Assembly (NCBI GenBank): GCA_018268035.1
Contig: JAFDXI010000119.1
Coordinates: 62,001 to 126,000 of the forward strand
Length of the DNA: 64,000 nucleotides
Source of the DNA: Bacteroidota bacterium
Lineage (GTDB): Bacteria > Bacteroidota > Bacteroidia > Chitinophagales > Chitinophagaceae
Reading direction: 5' to 3'
This document shows, in pieces, positions 36,593 to 46,237 of the stretch. Below the pieces are notes generated by a model. It worked only from the letters and a program-made list of their open reading frames with translations, had not been told where the DNA came from and ran no database searches. Numbering within the stretch: position 1 is the first letter of the stretch; every line of letters begins with the position of its first letter. Made by a program: the position numbers and the translations under genes.

Positions 36593-37333
36593 TTATTTAA
36601 AACTATAGAATGCGCCAAAAGTAAAACTAAAAAGTTCAATGGTTGATGTGGTTAATTGTTTGTCCGGTGGCGTGGCATAAAAAGAAGGCAGGTTACTCCT
36701 GAACAATAAACCAAAATTTTTATTGGTATTAAATGAAGCTTCAAAATATGGTGTGGCTGTAAAAACAAATGAGGAAGCATTATCTGTGTAATCTTTTTTG
36801 GTAGCTGTGATTTGTTCTGAAGATGGATTGTTATAAGTATAATCAAAGTCTATACGTGCATTGTTATATACAAGAAAACCCGGCCTTAAACTGAGACCTG
36901 CAGCTAACTGAAAATTACGTTTAGGTTTTGTAATTGTAAATGATGCTGATAACGGGACATCAAAATAATCATTGGTAAAACGAACATAATTTATTTTAAA
37001 TGTATCAATGTTATTGGGCGCATCAAAAAGAAAAAGGTAGGTAATAAAATCGCCAATCGAATATTTTGAAAAGCTATAATGTTGCTGGCTGAAACCGGCG
37101 CCGTAGCTCAATACAAACCTTTTATTTTTTAAAGGCGAAGTAAATTGTACTCCACATGAAAATATATCACCGATGCGGGTTTGATGTTTTTTACCGGGAG
37201 GGATAAGGTCATTGTTGCTAAGTTGCACTAAGGTTATACCAGGAGAAATATATGCCTGAAGTTTAGGATTTTTATATTGAGCAATAACAGGCAGGAAAGC
37301 AAATAAAAATATAACCGTGCAGATAATTTTCAT
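36593..37333 (-). CDS. Outer-membrane beta-barrel protein of unknown function
   Basis: A signal peptide (MKIICTVIFLFAFLPVIAQ) is followed by about 225 residues of amphipathic beta strands separated by short turns, such as NKRFVLSYGAGFSQQHYSFS, RNFQLAAGLSLRPGFLVY and FSFTFGAFYSFK at the C-terminus, which ends in an aromatic residue as outer-membrane barrels do. The style matches PorT-like or OmpA-like eight-strand barrels of Bacteroidota, without a clear named family. It precedes dacB in one operon and is divergent from cinA. Confidence 0.75.
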   Translation of the reverse strand: MKIICTVIFLFAFLPVIAQYKNPKLQAYISPGITLVQLSNNDLIPPGKKHQTRIGDIFSCGVQFTSPLKNKRFVLSYGAGFSQQHYSFSKYSIGDFITYLFLFDAPNNIDTFKINYVRFTNDYFDVPLSASFTITKPKRNFQLAAGLSLRPGFLVYNNARIDFDYTYNNPSSEQITATKKDYTDNASSFVFTATPYFEASFNTNKNFGLLFRSNLPSFYATPPDKQLTTSTIELFSFTFGAFYSFK

Positions 37334-37372
37334 AGCATAATGACAAATGAGTGTATAATTTCGTTGTCTGAT

Positions 37373-38635
37373 ATGAAAAATATAAATGCATTAATCATCA
37401 CAATTGGAGACGAACTTTTAATAGGCCAGGTGATTGATACCAACAGCGCATGGATAGCACAGGAATTAAATAAAATTGGGGTTTGGGTGAGTAGGAGAGT
37501 AGCTATAGGTGATGTGTATGATGATATCTGGCAAACATTGGATGCATCTGTTGAATCAGATGCAGAGATAATATTAATCACAGGGGGATTGGGGCCTACC
37601 AATGATGATATTACCAAACCTTTGCTTTGCAAATATTTTGGTGGAAAAATGTTGATGCATGAACCCACACTGGCACATGTTAGTTATTTGTTTGAACATA
37701 TTTTTAAAAGACAAATGCCATTGCTTGATGTCAACAGGAAACAGGCAGAAGTGCCCGATGTGTGTAAGGTTTTAAAAAATGATATTGGTACAGCGCCGGG
37801 TATGTTGTTTGAAAAAAATGGAAAGATTTTTATCAGTATGCCGGGTGTGCCACAGGAGATGAAGTTTATTGTTGAAAACAGTGTGTTGCCTTTGATTAAA
37901 GAAAGGTTTCATTTGCCTTATATCGGATTCAAAACATTAACAACAGCAGGTATTGGCGAGTCAGCACTGGCTGATAAAATCAAAGATTTTGAAAACAATT
38001 TACCCAAACACATCAAACTGGCTTATTTGCCCAATCATGGTTTTGTACGGTTGCGGTTGACAACACAAGGAGAAAAATCCGAAGTAGAAAATGATTTGGA
38101 GAATTATTTTGAAAGATTGAAAGCAGCGGTTAAAGAATTTATGGCTATAGAAGAAGATATTTCATTTGAAATTTTATTGGGCAGGTTATTGAAAGAAAAA
38201 AATAAAACAGTGTCAACTGCTGAAAGTTGTACAGGAGGTTATATAGCACACCTTATAACAAGCATTGCTGGTTCTTCTGATTATTTTATGGGAAGCGTGG
38301 TGAGTTATGATAACAGTATTAAAGAAAATGTTTTAGGAGTGCAACAATCAACGATTGAAAAAGATGGCGCTGTAAGCGAAGCAACAGCCAGAGAAATGGT
38401 GAAAGGTGTGTTGCAGATTATGCAAACTGATTATGCTGTAGCTGTATCAGGCATCATGGGGCCGGGCGGTGGTTCTTCAGAAAAACCGGTTGGCACAGTT
38501 TGGATGGCTGTTGGAAACAAAAAAAGAACCGAAACAAAAATGATGAAGTTCAGGTTTGACAGGAAACGGAATATTGAGCTGACAGCTATCAATGCTTTAC
38601 ACTTCTTATGCACATTTGTAAAGAATGACAATTAA
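37373..38635 (+). CDS. cinA: CinA-family protein (nicotinamide-nucleotide amidohydrolase type)
   Basis: The ATG at 37373 places the conserved ALIITIGDELLIGQVIDTNS at the N-terminus; an ATG 33 nt upstream lies only 7 nt from the divergent barrel gene and leaves no promoter space. The N-terminal domain is MoCF/COG1058-like (TGGLGPTNDDITKP, GTAPGMLFE, SMPGVPQEM). The C-terminal domain (about residues 255-415) is the NMN deamidase (PncC): VSTAESCTGGYIAHLITSI and GIMGPGGGSSEKPVGTVW. The full-length fusion of about 420 residues is the usual CinA. It recycles NMN in NAD metabolism. Confidence 0.94.
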   Translation: MKNINALIITIGDELLIGQVIDTNSAWIAQELNKIGVWVSRRVAIGDVYDDIWQTLDASVESDAEIILITGGLGPTNDDITKPLLCKYFGGKMLMHEPTLAHVSYLFEHIFKRQMPLLDVNRKQAEVPDVCKVLKNDIGTAPGMLFEKNGKIFISMPGVPQEMKFIVENSVLPLIKERFHLPYIGFKTLTTAGIGESALADKIKDFENNLPKHIKLAYLPNHGFVRLRLTTQGEKSEVENDLENYFERLKAAVKEFMAIEEDISFEILLGRLLKEKNKTVSTAESCTGGYIAHLITSIAGSSDYFMGSVVSYDNSIKENVLGVQQSTIEKDGAVSEATAREMVKGVLQIMQTDYAVAVSGIMGPGGGSSEKPVGTVWMAVGNKKRTETKMMKFRFDRKRNIELTAINALHFLCTFVKNDN

Positions 38636-38843
38636 GTCAATTCATTTACCTTTGACGCTAACAATTGTAAGTATATTTTTGGACGTTGAATTTTTTTAAG
38701 AAAACTATTTGAAGCCTGACAGTATAAGAAATAAAATCTGGTAATAATTTGAGAAGTATTTTTTTTGTATTTGTTTAAAAATTTAATGAAACAATACATC
38801 GGGAACAGAAAGCTGTCAGCCTCAAAATATAAAATAAAATATT

Positions 38844-40220
38844 ATGGCAATAGTTGATTTGGTAATGCCGAAACTTGGCGAGAGTATCATGGAAGCAACC
38901 ATTTTGAAATGGCATAAAAAGCCGGGTGATACTGTTGCCCAGGATGAAACCGTATTAGATATTGCAACTGACAAAGTGGATAGTGAAGTACCCAGTACTG
39001 CTGCCGGCAAAATTGCAGCCATACTTTTTAATGAAAATGATGTAGTGCCTATCGGTAGTGTGATTGCTAAGATTGAAACCGATGTTGCTGCTGAGATAAA
39101 CAACGATACGGTAATTGCGCCGGTGCCAGTTGTGAATGAAGCACCTGTTGCAGAAGTTGTAGCAGATGTGCCTTATGTGCCACAACCCTTCACACCACCT
39201 GCCAATGTGAATGGTAAAATCAATCGTTTCTATTCTCCATTGGTGATGAATATTGCTAGCAGTGAAGGTATCAGTATGGTTGAGCTTGAAAATATTCCCG
39301 GTACAGGAAATGAAGGCAGGGTAACCAAGAAAGATATTTTAAATTATGTGGCCAACAGGGGAAATGTTGCCAGCGATACAACAACTGTTGTACCTGTGGT
39401 CACTCCTGAACCGGTTAAAGAACAGGTTGTAGTGAAACAGATGCCAACACCTGCAACAAATGGCGTGCAGCAAGTTAAAAAGACATCTGAAGCAGAAGTG
39501 AATTATGGCGATAATGTAGAAGTTATTGAAATGGACAGGATGCGCAAGCTAATAGCCAAACACATGGTGAACAGCAAGCAAACCAGTCCGCATGTTACCA
39601 GCTTTACCGAAGCAGATGTGACCAACATGGTATTGTGGAGGGAGAAAAATAAAAAAGAATTTGAAAAACAAAATAGTACTAAAATAACTTTCACGCCAAT
39701 ATTTATAGATTGCCTGGTGAGGGTGATGAAACGTTACCCGATGATCAATAGTTCTGTGGACGGAGATAAAATTATCGTGAAGAAAGATTTGAATATTGGA
39801 ATGGCAACTGCATTGCCAAGCGGAAATTTAATTGTGCCTGTTATTAAAAATGCAGATGAGCTTAATCTTGTTGGTTTAAGCAAAAGAGTAAATGGCCTTG
39901 CTGATGCAGCCCGCAATAATAAATTAAAACCTGATGATACTTTAGGAGGCACTTTTACTTTAACCAATGTAGGAACATTTGGTAGTTTAATGGGTACGCC
40001 GATAATCAATCAACCACAGGTAGCAATCCTCGCTGTTGGCGCCATTAAAAAACGTCCTGTTGTGATAGAAACAGAACAAGGTGATACAATTGGTATCAGG
40101 CACATGATGTTCTTATCATTGAGTTATGACCACCGGATTGTTGATGGCAGTTTAGGCGCATCATTTTTAAGAGATGTAGCTAAAGAATTTGAAAACTGGG
40201 ATTTGAATAAGGGGTGGTGA
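38844..40220 (+). CDS. 2-oxo acid dehydrogenase E2 component (dihydrolipoyl acyltransferase)
   Basis: The lipoyl domain is N-terminal with the lipoyl-lysine Lys44 in IATDKVDSEVPS. A Pro/Val-rich linker leads to the peripheral-subunit-binding domain (about residues 128-168, FYSPLVMNIASSEGI and GNEGRVTKKDIL). The catalytic domain ends with SLSYDHRIVDGS, where His430 is the active-site residue. All elements of a one-lipoyl E2 are present. Which complex (pyruvate, 2-oxoglutarate or branched-chain) cannot be decided; the E1 and E3 genes are not adjacent. It is monocistronic with about 200 bp of leader or intergenic DNA upstream. Confidence 0.94.
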   Translation: MAIVDLVMPKLGESIMEATILKWHKKPGDTVAQDETVLDIATDKVDSEVPSTAAGKIAAILFNENDVVPIGSVIAKIETDVAAEINNDTVIAPVPVVNEAPVAEVVADVPYVPQPFTPPANVNGKINRFYSPLVMNIASSEGISMVELENIPGTGNEGRVTKKDILNYVANRGNVASDTTTVVPVVTPEPVKEQVVVKQMPTPATNGVQQVKKTSEAEVNYGDNVEVIEMDRMRKLIAKHMVNSKQTSPHVTSFTEADVTNMVLWREKNKKEFEKQNSTKITFTPIFIDCLVRVMKRYPMINSSVDGDKIIVKKDLNIGMATALPSGNLIVPVIKNADELNLVGLSKRVNGLADAARNNKLKPDDTLGGTFTLTNVGTFGSLMGTPIINQPQVAILAVGAIKKRPVVIETEQGDTIGIRHMMFLSLSYDHRIVDGSLGASFLRDVAKEFENWDLNKGW

Positions 40221-40348
40221 GTGAATAGAATTAATTAGCCTGGGCTTTAAAATATATCTACTGGTTTTGCAAAATTTAAATGCATCCATTTAATCTGGAT
40301 TGTATTTTGGTTTTATTCTTTTCATGAAAAATATTCAGTTATTCTGTG

Positions 40349-40381
40349 TTTGTAACCGTTTATAAAACTGTAGTATATTTG
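40349..40381 (+). promoter_or_regulatory. Bacteroidota -33/-7 promoter of the type IX secreted protein
   Basis: TTTG (40349-40352) and TATATTTG (40374-40381) lie 21 bp apart, an exact match to the TTTG/TAnnTTTG consensus. The predicted transcription start is about 40 nt before the ATG at 40429. Confidence 0.65.
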
Positions 40382-40428
40382 TTGTGATATTTTAATTCCG
40401 ATGATCGGATTGCATCCTTAAACTGTTT

Positions 40429-43400
40429 ATGAAGAACCTTTTTTGTTTATTAGTTTATCTTACTTTTTCAATTTTACTATACGGGCAGGATTGTGATCAT
40501 TGGCTCAAAGTAAATAATGAGATTTCAGGTGTGCAAATCGGGGATTTAGATGTTACCGGAAACCAGATTACAGTTGAAGCTTTAATTAACAGGACTGACT
40601 CTTTTCCCGATTTATATGATGGTGGTGATGTTGTATCGAAGCATGATAATCCAAGTGATGCAAATTATCTTTTGCGCCCGACTGAAGCACAAATAACTAC
40701 AGATAATGGTTTTTTTACTACAATTAAATCCTGCGACATTGAACTCAATAAAACCTATCATATAGCGATGGTATATGATGGGTCAACTCTAAAATTTTAT
40801 CGCAATGGATTTTTAATGAGCCAGGTAAATGCATCAGGTAACCTGTATCAAAATAATTGGATAACTAAAATTGGCACAACTGCAAATACAGCATCACCAT
40901 ATCCGGCAGATTTTATCGGTTATATTAATGAAGTCAGAATCTGGAATGTTGCACGAACTCAGTCGCAGATAAGACAATATATGAGTCAGTCTATACCAAA
41001 TCCATCAACACAAGCAGGGTTATTGGCTTATTATACTTTTAATGATTTAAAAAATAAACAAGGCAATTCAAATTGGGATGGTTCAATACTTGGTGATGCA
41101 GCAATCAATCAAACAAATCCAACCTGTTCATCTTTTATTGCAGATTCTTGTGGTGCCAAAATTGATAAAACAGTTAATGCAAGTTTTGATGCACCAGATA
41201 CGATATGTATAAATGAACCAGTAAATCTTGTGAATACATCTATAGGAGCGAAAACATATTATTGGAGTTTTTGCCAGGCAGATTTGAATCAACCTCCTAC
41301 AGGAAAAAATTTAGGAGATATTAATTCCAGTTTCTCTTTACCTACATATTCAGATATTGTTTCTCAAAATAATAATTACTATGTCTTTGTTGTAAACAAT
41401 CATCCTGGTGGATTAACTCGATTAGATTTTGGAAATAGTTTACTCAATACACCAACGGCAGTAAGTCTTGGGAATTTAAGTGGTGCAATAAGCGACGATG
41501 CGGAAGGGATACAAATTGTAAATACAGGTAATCATTGGTATGGAATTATGGTAGGTGGTGATGAATTAACTGGTGTGCAACCTCAAATTTTAAAAATTGA
41601 TTTTGGTACAGACATTACCAATACAAACCCAACTACCGTTAATTGGGGCAATGTGGGCAATATGGCTTATCCGCACAAATTATATGTATTTAATGAGAAC
41701 AATAACTGGTATGGGTTTACTGCTAATTATAATAATAGTACAATAACCAGGTTTGATTTTGGTTCAGATTTTTCAGGCACACCTGTTGGCACAAACCTTG
41801 GAAATTTTGGTGTGTTGAGTGGACCAGTAGGATTAAATGCTATTAAGGATAACAATAATTGGTATGTATTTGTTGCCAATTCAACAAATAGCTCTATCAC
41901 CCGTTTAGCATTTGGCAGCTCTTTACTCAGTACTCCCACATCTTTTAATCTTGGAAATGTTGGTGGCTTATTGCATGCATGTTTTGATATTTATATTCAA
42001 AAATACTGCGATCAGATTCTTGGTTTCGTTGTTAATGGCAATGATAGTTATAACAATATTATACGCCTTGATTTTAATAATGACCTCACTAGTGTGCCTT
42101 CAGCAGTTTCTTTAGGAAATATTGGAAACCTAAGTTTTCCACATTCTTTTTCCAAATTATTCAGAGTAGGAAATGACTTATATACAATAGTCCCGAATGC
42201 ACATAATAATACTTTGACAAGATTAATGTTTTCTGGTTGTAATAATTCAAATATTCCGGGAACATCACAAGCATATCCACCACCAATTTCTTATGATAGC
42301 GCAGGGGTCTATAACATTAGTTTAAGTGTGGATGAAGGCCTGCCCACTCAAACTTCTTATTGTAAACAAGTTGTTGCGATTAATTGCGATACTATTTGCA
42401 ATCTTAAAGCCGGGTTTGCTTATCAGCGGGTTACATGTGATCCGAAAATTCTTCAGTTTCAGGACACCTCATTGAATGCAGACAGCATCAGGTGGGATTT
42501 TGGATTTGGAAAGCAAGATACTGCCAGGAACCCTGTCGTTGCATTTCCAGGTTATGGAAAATACATAGTTCATTTATATGCAAAAACCAATTCAGGTTGT
42601 CTTGATACTGCAACTGATACCATTGATGTAGAAGTAACAATTGACAGCGCTATCATTACAAAGGATACTGCTATTTGTTTAGGAAGTTCCATTCAGCTTA
42701 CTGCAATAAATGGATTAAATTATTGCTGGTCACCAAAAGGAAGTTTGTCTGATTCATCCATTCAAAACCCTTTAGCATCACCTGTAATGACTACCACTTA
42801 TTATCTCAATATTTTAACAGCGAATAATCAACCTGTCATCCGGGATTCAGTCACCATTACAGTTTTATCATTGCCTGTTGTGAATGCAGGGCCGGATGAT
42901 ACTATCTGTCTCGGAACAACAGCGCAATTGAATGCTACCGGTGCTTCAACGTATAAATGGCAATCATCCATTGATTTGTCTGATACAACCATTGCCAATC
43001 CTGTTGCATCTCCTGTAACAACAACCAACTTTATTGTAACAGGTTTTGATAATTATGGATGCAGAGATACGGATAATGTTATCATTACAGTCCTTGATTT
43101 ACCGGATATTCAACTTGTAAATGATACAGCAATTTGTAAAGGTGGCTCCGTTGTACTCAATGCAATTGTTGCGGGAAAAAATTCTTACAGATGGCTTCCA
43201 TCAATAGGTTTATCTGACGCGACTGTGTTTAATCCCGTTGCCAGCCCTGCAGCTACAACTAAATATTTTGTTTCTGTTTCAGACTCAAATCAATGTGTGG
43301 CCACTGATAGTGTCACTGTAAATGTTTTGCCAGGCCCGGTTGTTTCCACTATCAATGATACAAGTGTTTGCTATGGCAGTCAGGTTACGTTGGTTACCGA

Positions 43401-44547
43401 TGCTATGTATGCAAACAGTTTTAGCTGGAGCCCGCAAACAGGTTTGGATAACTTCAACGCCCAAAACCCGGTTGCGACAGCATTGTCAACGACAAAATAT
43501 TATGTAACTGCAGATAACGGGTATTGTTCTGAAAAAGATTCTGTAACGCTTACCGTATTGGCGCTTCCTGATGTTATCGCTGGAAATGATACAACTGTGT
43601 GTGGCAACGCAACAGCGCAGTTATCTGCTGCCGGTGCACTCAGCTATTCCTGGCAACCGGTAACCGGATTGTCTGATCCAATTAGCCCAAACACTATGGC
43701 AAATCCCGGGCAAACTACTACCTATTTTGTAACAGGGACTGATGTTAATAAATGTTCCAATATTGATTCTGTTACTGTCAATGTTACTCCTGTCCCTGCT
43801 TTTCAACTTGCGCCTCAGCAAATAGTAATTTGCGTTGGAAATACTACTGTTTTAGCAGCTTCGGGAGGTGATGTTTTTTCCTGGTCGCCTGCACAGACAG
43901 TTTCCAACCCTGGCGCAGCAGCAACTAATGTTTACCCTGCTGAGACAACTACTTACAAAGTCATTATCACTGATACAACCTGTAAGGTTACTGATTCTTT
44001 ATTTTCAACAGTTACAGTTGATGAGCCGCCTGTAGTTTCAATAACAAAATCAAATGATGTTGACTGCATTAATTGGCAGGCACAACTTACAGCAACCGGT
44101 GGTAATAGATTTAAGTGGAGCCCGAACCAAAATATTTCCAACCCTGCCATTAGCAACCCTGTTGTGACACCTGTTTCAGATACCTGGTATTTTGTAGAAG
44201 TTACCAGCGAAAATGGTTGTACTAATAAGGATTCGATTTTGGTAAAATCAATATTAAACCCGGAAGCAAAAGTTTTTGAAGTGCCCAGCGCTTTTACTCC
44301 TAATCATGATGGATTGAATGATTGTTTTGAAGTAAAATACTGGGGGCCGGCAGATATTTTTGATTTGTCTGTTTATAACAGAATGGGCGACCTCGTATTT
44401 CATTCCAATAATATCAATGCCTGTTGGGACGGCAATTATAAAGGGTTGCCACAACCACAAGGTGTTTATGTGTATAAAATAAATATTTCATCAAGGTGCA
44501 GTAATGGGTTGGTACAAAAGAAAGGAACTGTTGTGTTAATCAGGTAA
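40429..44547 (+). CDS. Large type IX-secreted multidomain protein (LamG, propeller-like repeats, PKD, Ig-like repeats, CHU_C)
   Basis: The 1372-residue protein has a signal peptide (MKNLFCLLVYLTFSILLYGQ). Residues about 30-215 form a LamG/concanavalin-like domain (TYHIAMVYDGSTLKFYRNG, FIGYINEVRIWN). Residues about 280-600 hold repeats with NNWYxFxAN and TxLGNxG that look like propeller blades. A PKD-like domain follows near 660-735. Then come seven Ig-like repeats of about 75 residues (42658-44256), each with DTxxC at the start and a WxP...TTTYxV core. The C-terminal CHU_C gliding-type sorting domain begins VPSAFTPNHDGLND. It is therefore exported by the type IX system. Function is probably surface adhesion or glycan binding. 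It overlaps the convergent glycosyltransferase gene by 12 nt. Confidence 0.93.
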   Translation: MKNLFCLLVYLTFSILLYGQDCDHWLKVNNEISGVQIGDLDVTGNQITVEALINRTDSFPDLYDGGDVVSKHDNPSDANYLLRPTEAQITTDNGFFTTIKSCDIELNKTYHIAMVYDGSTLKFYRNGFLMSQVNASGNLYQNNWITKIGTTANTASPYPADFIGYINEVRIWNVARTQSQIRQYMSQSIPNPSTQAGLLAYYTFNDLKNKQGNSNWDGSILGDAAINQTNPTCSSFIADSCGAKIDKTVNASFDAPDTICINEPVNLVNTSIGAKTYYWSFCQADLNQPPTGKNLGDINSSFSLPTYSDIVSQNNNYYVFVVNNHPGGLTRLDFGNSLLNTPTAVSLGNLSGAISDDAEGIQIVNTGNHWYGIMVGGDELTGVQPQILKIDFGTDITNTNPTTVNWGNVGNMAYPHKLYVFNENNNWYGFTANYNNSTITRFDFGSDFSGTPVGTNLGNFGVLSGPVGLNAIKDNNNWYVFVANSTNSSITRLAFGSSLLSTPTSFNLGNVGGLLHACFDIYIQKYCDQILGFVVNGNDSYNNIIRLDFNNDLTSVPSAVSLGNIGNLSFPHSFSKLFRVGNDLYTIVPNAHNNTLTRLMFSGCNNSNIPGTSQAYPPPISYDSAGVYNISLSVDEGLPTQTSYCKQVVAINCDTICNLKAGFAYQRVTCDPKILQFQDTSLNADSIRWDFGFGKQDTARNPVVAFPGYGKYIVHLYAKTNSGCLDTATDTIDVEVTIDSAIITKDTAICLGSSIQLTAINGLNYCWSPKGSLSDSSIQNPLASPVMTTTYYLNILTANNQPVIRDSVTITVLSLPVVNAGPDDTICLGTTAQLNATGASTYKWQSSIDLSDTTIANPVASPVTTTNFIVTGFDNYGCRDTDNVIITVLDLPDIQLVNDTAICKGGSVVLNAIVAGKNSYRWLPSIGLSDATVFNPVASPAATTKYFVSVSDSNQCVATDSVTVNVLPGPVVSTINDTSVCYGSQVTLVTDAMYANSFSWSPQTGLDNFNAQNPVATALSTTKYYVTADNGYCSEKDSVTLTVLALPDVIAGNDTTVCGNATAQLSAAGALSYSWQPVTGLSDPISPNTMANPGQTTTYFVTGTDVNKCSNIDSVTVNVTPVPAFQLAPQQIVICVGNTTVLAASGGDVFSWSPAQTVSNPGAAATNVYPAETTTYKVIITDTTCKVTDSLFSTVTVDEPPVVSITKSNDVDCINWQAQLTATGGNRFKWSPNQNISNPAISNPVVTPVSDTWYFVEVTSENGCTNKDSILVKSILNPEAKVFEVPSAFTPNHDGLNDCFEVKYWGPADIFDLSVYNRMGDLVFHSNNINACWDGNYKGLPQPQGVYVYKINISSRCSNGLVQKKGTVVLIR
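42658..44256 (+). repeat. Seven tandem Ig-like repeats encoded in the type IX secreted protein
   Basis: Repeats start at about every 75 codons with variants of NDTxxCxGxxxxL, then a Trp-containing strand (YSWQP, FSWSP, FKWSP), an SNP/LSD turn and TTTYxV. DNA identity between copies is low, so this is an old protein-level repeat rather than a recent duplication. Confidence 0.7.
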
Positions 44548-45384
44548 TTTGCCCATCATGTTTTTTTTAAAATCACTTTTGGCTTTCAATAATATTTTTA
44601 TAGCGCTGATCCGGTTGGGTGTATAGAGTAGTTTATTTTTTATCCTGTTGAATAAATCTTTTTTCAGGATAGTTAACACATTTTTAAAATCATTTTTGTA
44701 TTCAGATTGCAGGTATAGAAAATTCCTGTACATATAATAGAGCCTTGTTGCAGAGTGAAATGTCCGGCTTGTTTTTGTAAAAGTTTTCAATGAATATTTT
44801 TCATTTACAGTGCCGAGATGATGATGCATATAAATATTGGGGAACTCAATTATTTTAAAACCTTTTCTGATTGATCTGAAACAGTATTCAGTATCCACAA
44901 AATCAATAAACAGGTTTTCATCGAATTTGCCTATTACTTTAAATGCTGCGAGGTTGATTATACTCCCGCTTGTGATGAGCAATTTCACCTCCCTGCAGTC
45001 ACAACTATTAACACTTTCCTGTTGCTGATAATTGATGCCAGACATTGAAAAATTATGTTCATTTAGTGATTTTATACACTCTAAATACTGCGTAATATTT
45101 TTTTCATCAAAAAAAGAATCCTGGTCCATTGTGAGCAAAAAATCAAAGCCGTCATTGATAGCTAAAGCGCATGCCTGGTTTAACCGTTTGGCAATACCTT
45201 CATTAAAACCATCATGGATAATGTTTATATTGGAAAGAGATGAAATGCTTGAGTGAAGAAGAATGTTTTTGGTTTCAGTATTGTCAATAAAATAAAGCTT
45301 ATCAACAAAGTGAGAAAATGTTCTGATGTTTTGAATTACTTTTTCTCCACCATGATAAACTATTACACAAGCTGCAATCTTCAT
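44536..45384 (-). CDS. Glycosyltransferase family 2 (rhamnosyltransferase-like)
   Basis: The 282-residue protein opens with AACVIVYHGGEKVIQNIRTF, and LTMDQDSFFD is the DxD-type metal site near residue 90. Further elements are LINLAAFKVIGKFDENLFIDFVD, which recall WbbL/RfbF-type rhamnosyltransferases of the GT2 family. It is the second of two minus-strand genes after the FkbM methyltransferase, with only 5 nt between them, and overlaps the end of the type IX protein by 12 nt. It likely adds a sugar in the surface-glycan locus. Confidence 0.88.
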   Translation of the reverse strand: MKIAACVIVYHGGEKVIQNIRTFSHFVDKLYFIDNTETKNILLHSSISSLSNINIIHDGFNEGIAKRLNQACALAINDGFDFLLTMDQDSFFDEKNITQYLECIKSLNEHNFSMSGINYQQQESVNSCDCREVKLLITSGSIINLAAFKVIGKFDENLFIDFVDTEYCFRSIRKGFKIIEFPNIYMHHHLGTVNEKYSLKTFTKTSRTFHSATRLYYMYRNFLYLQSEYKNDFKNVLTILKKDLFNRIKNKLLYTPNRISAIKILLKAKSDFKKNMMGKLPD

Positions 45385-45389
45385 TTTAA

Positions 45390-46175
45390 TTACTTAAAAA
45401 AGATAAAAATATTTTCATGATGAAAATAAGCATCATAATCATATTTATTCAAAGCTTCAAAAACAGTTTTTGTGCATCCGGGTTTATAACGGTCATGCAA
45501 TTCGATAATTAAAAGTTTAACCTTTTTTAACCATGATAAATCATCAGCAGAAAATACATCCTTCTCAGCGCCTTCAATATCCAGTTTTAAAATATCTACA
45601 TGTCCCCATTTTTTCTTATCTATTATTGAAGATATAGTAATTCCGTTTACACTATTTTCTTCATCTTTTTTGTCTTTATCAAACATAAATTCTGCTGCTC
45701 CTCCCCCTGGATTCGTTAAAGACAATTTTTCATCTTTATCCCATATAGCAGCTTGAATGCATTCAATATTTTTATATGGTTCAGTATTTTTTTTCAGCAA
45801 TTCGAAATTATTTGCTTCAGGTTCTATTGCAATAATTTTTGCATCAGGGAAAAGTAAACTGAAATAAACAGATGCACAGCCAATATTTGCACCACCATCA
45901 ATAATTTTTTTTGCTACAGGGAAATTTGCTTCATATAAATCGTATTGTTTTTCATAAAAGACCTGGTAAAAAATTGCTTTATCAGACTTGTTGTCCCGCA
46001 ATTCAAAAGGAGTTTTAAGAAATGATGATTTTGCAAAAAAATTTGACCCTTTTGTTGATAATGTTGATAAGAACAATTTGAAACCATCTTTTAATCCATA
46101 TAAACGAATCCAATTGATATTTTCAATAACTCTTAAACCCAACTTCCTGAAGCCAATTTTTTCAAACTTTCCCAT
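45390..46175 (-). CDS. FkbM-family SAM-dependent methyltransferase
   Basis: The ATG at 46175 gives MGKFEKIGFRKLGL; it fits a TATATTTG promoter box 19 nt upstream and leaves room for the divergent rfbF. The SAM-binding motif IIDGGANIGCASVYFSLLFP is followed by KIIAIEPEANNFELLKKN, as in FkbM sugar O-methyltransferases. Later DILKLDIEGAEKDV is the usual acidic post-motif. It likely methylates a glycan or its terminal sugar and is co-transcribed with the GT2 gene. Confidence 0.9.
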   Translation of the reverse strand: MGKFEKIGFRKLGLRVIENINWIRLYGLKDGFKLFLSTLSTKGSNFFAKSSFLKTPFELRDNKSDKAIFYQVFYEKQYDLYEANFPVAKKIIDGGANIGCASVYFSLLFPDAKIIAIEPEANNFELLKKNTEPYKNIECIQAAIWDKDEKLSLTNPGGGAAEFMFDKDKKDEENSVNGITISSIIDKKKWGHVDILKLDIEGAEKDVFSADDLSWLKKVKLLIIELHDRYKPGCTKTVFEALNKYDYDAYFHHENIFIFFK

Positions 46176-46193
46176 AGTTATTTCTAAAAAATT

Positions 46194-46201
46194 CAAATAT
46201 A
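46194..46201 (-). promoter_or_regulatory. -7 box of the FkbM/GT2 operon
   Basis: On the minus strand TATATTTG exactly matches TAnnTTTG. The nearest TTG is 25 bp upstream, a little too far for the -33 element. Its position supports the FkbM start at 46175. On the plus strand the closely related TACTTTG near 46214 could serve rfbF. Confidence 0.5.
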
Positions 46202-46237
46202 AATGAATCATCTGTTTACTTTGCATCAAACTCAACT

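Noticed and set aside
38702..38822. CTGACAG ... CTGTCAG inverted 7-mers upstream of the E2 gene
   Set aside because: The arms are about 100 bp apart and only 7 bp long, which is easily expected by chance.
42658..44256. Seven repeats considered as a recent DNA tandem duplication
   Set aside because: The repeats are similar only at protein level; nucleotide identity by eye is low, so no recent duplication or slippage is indicated.
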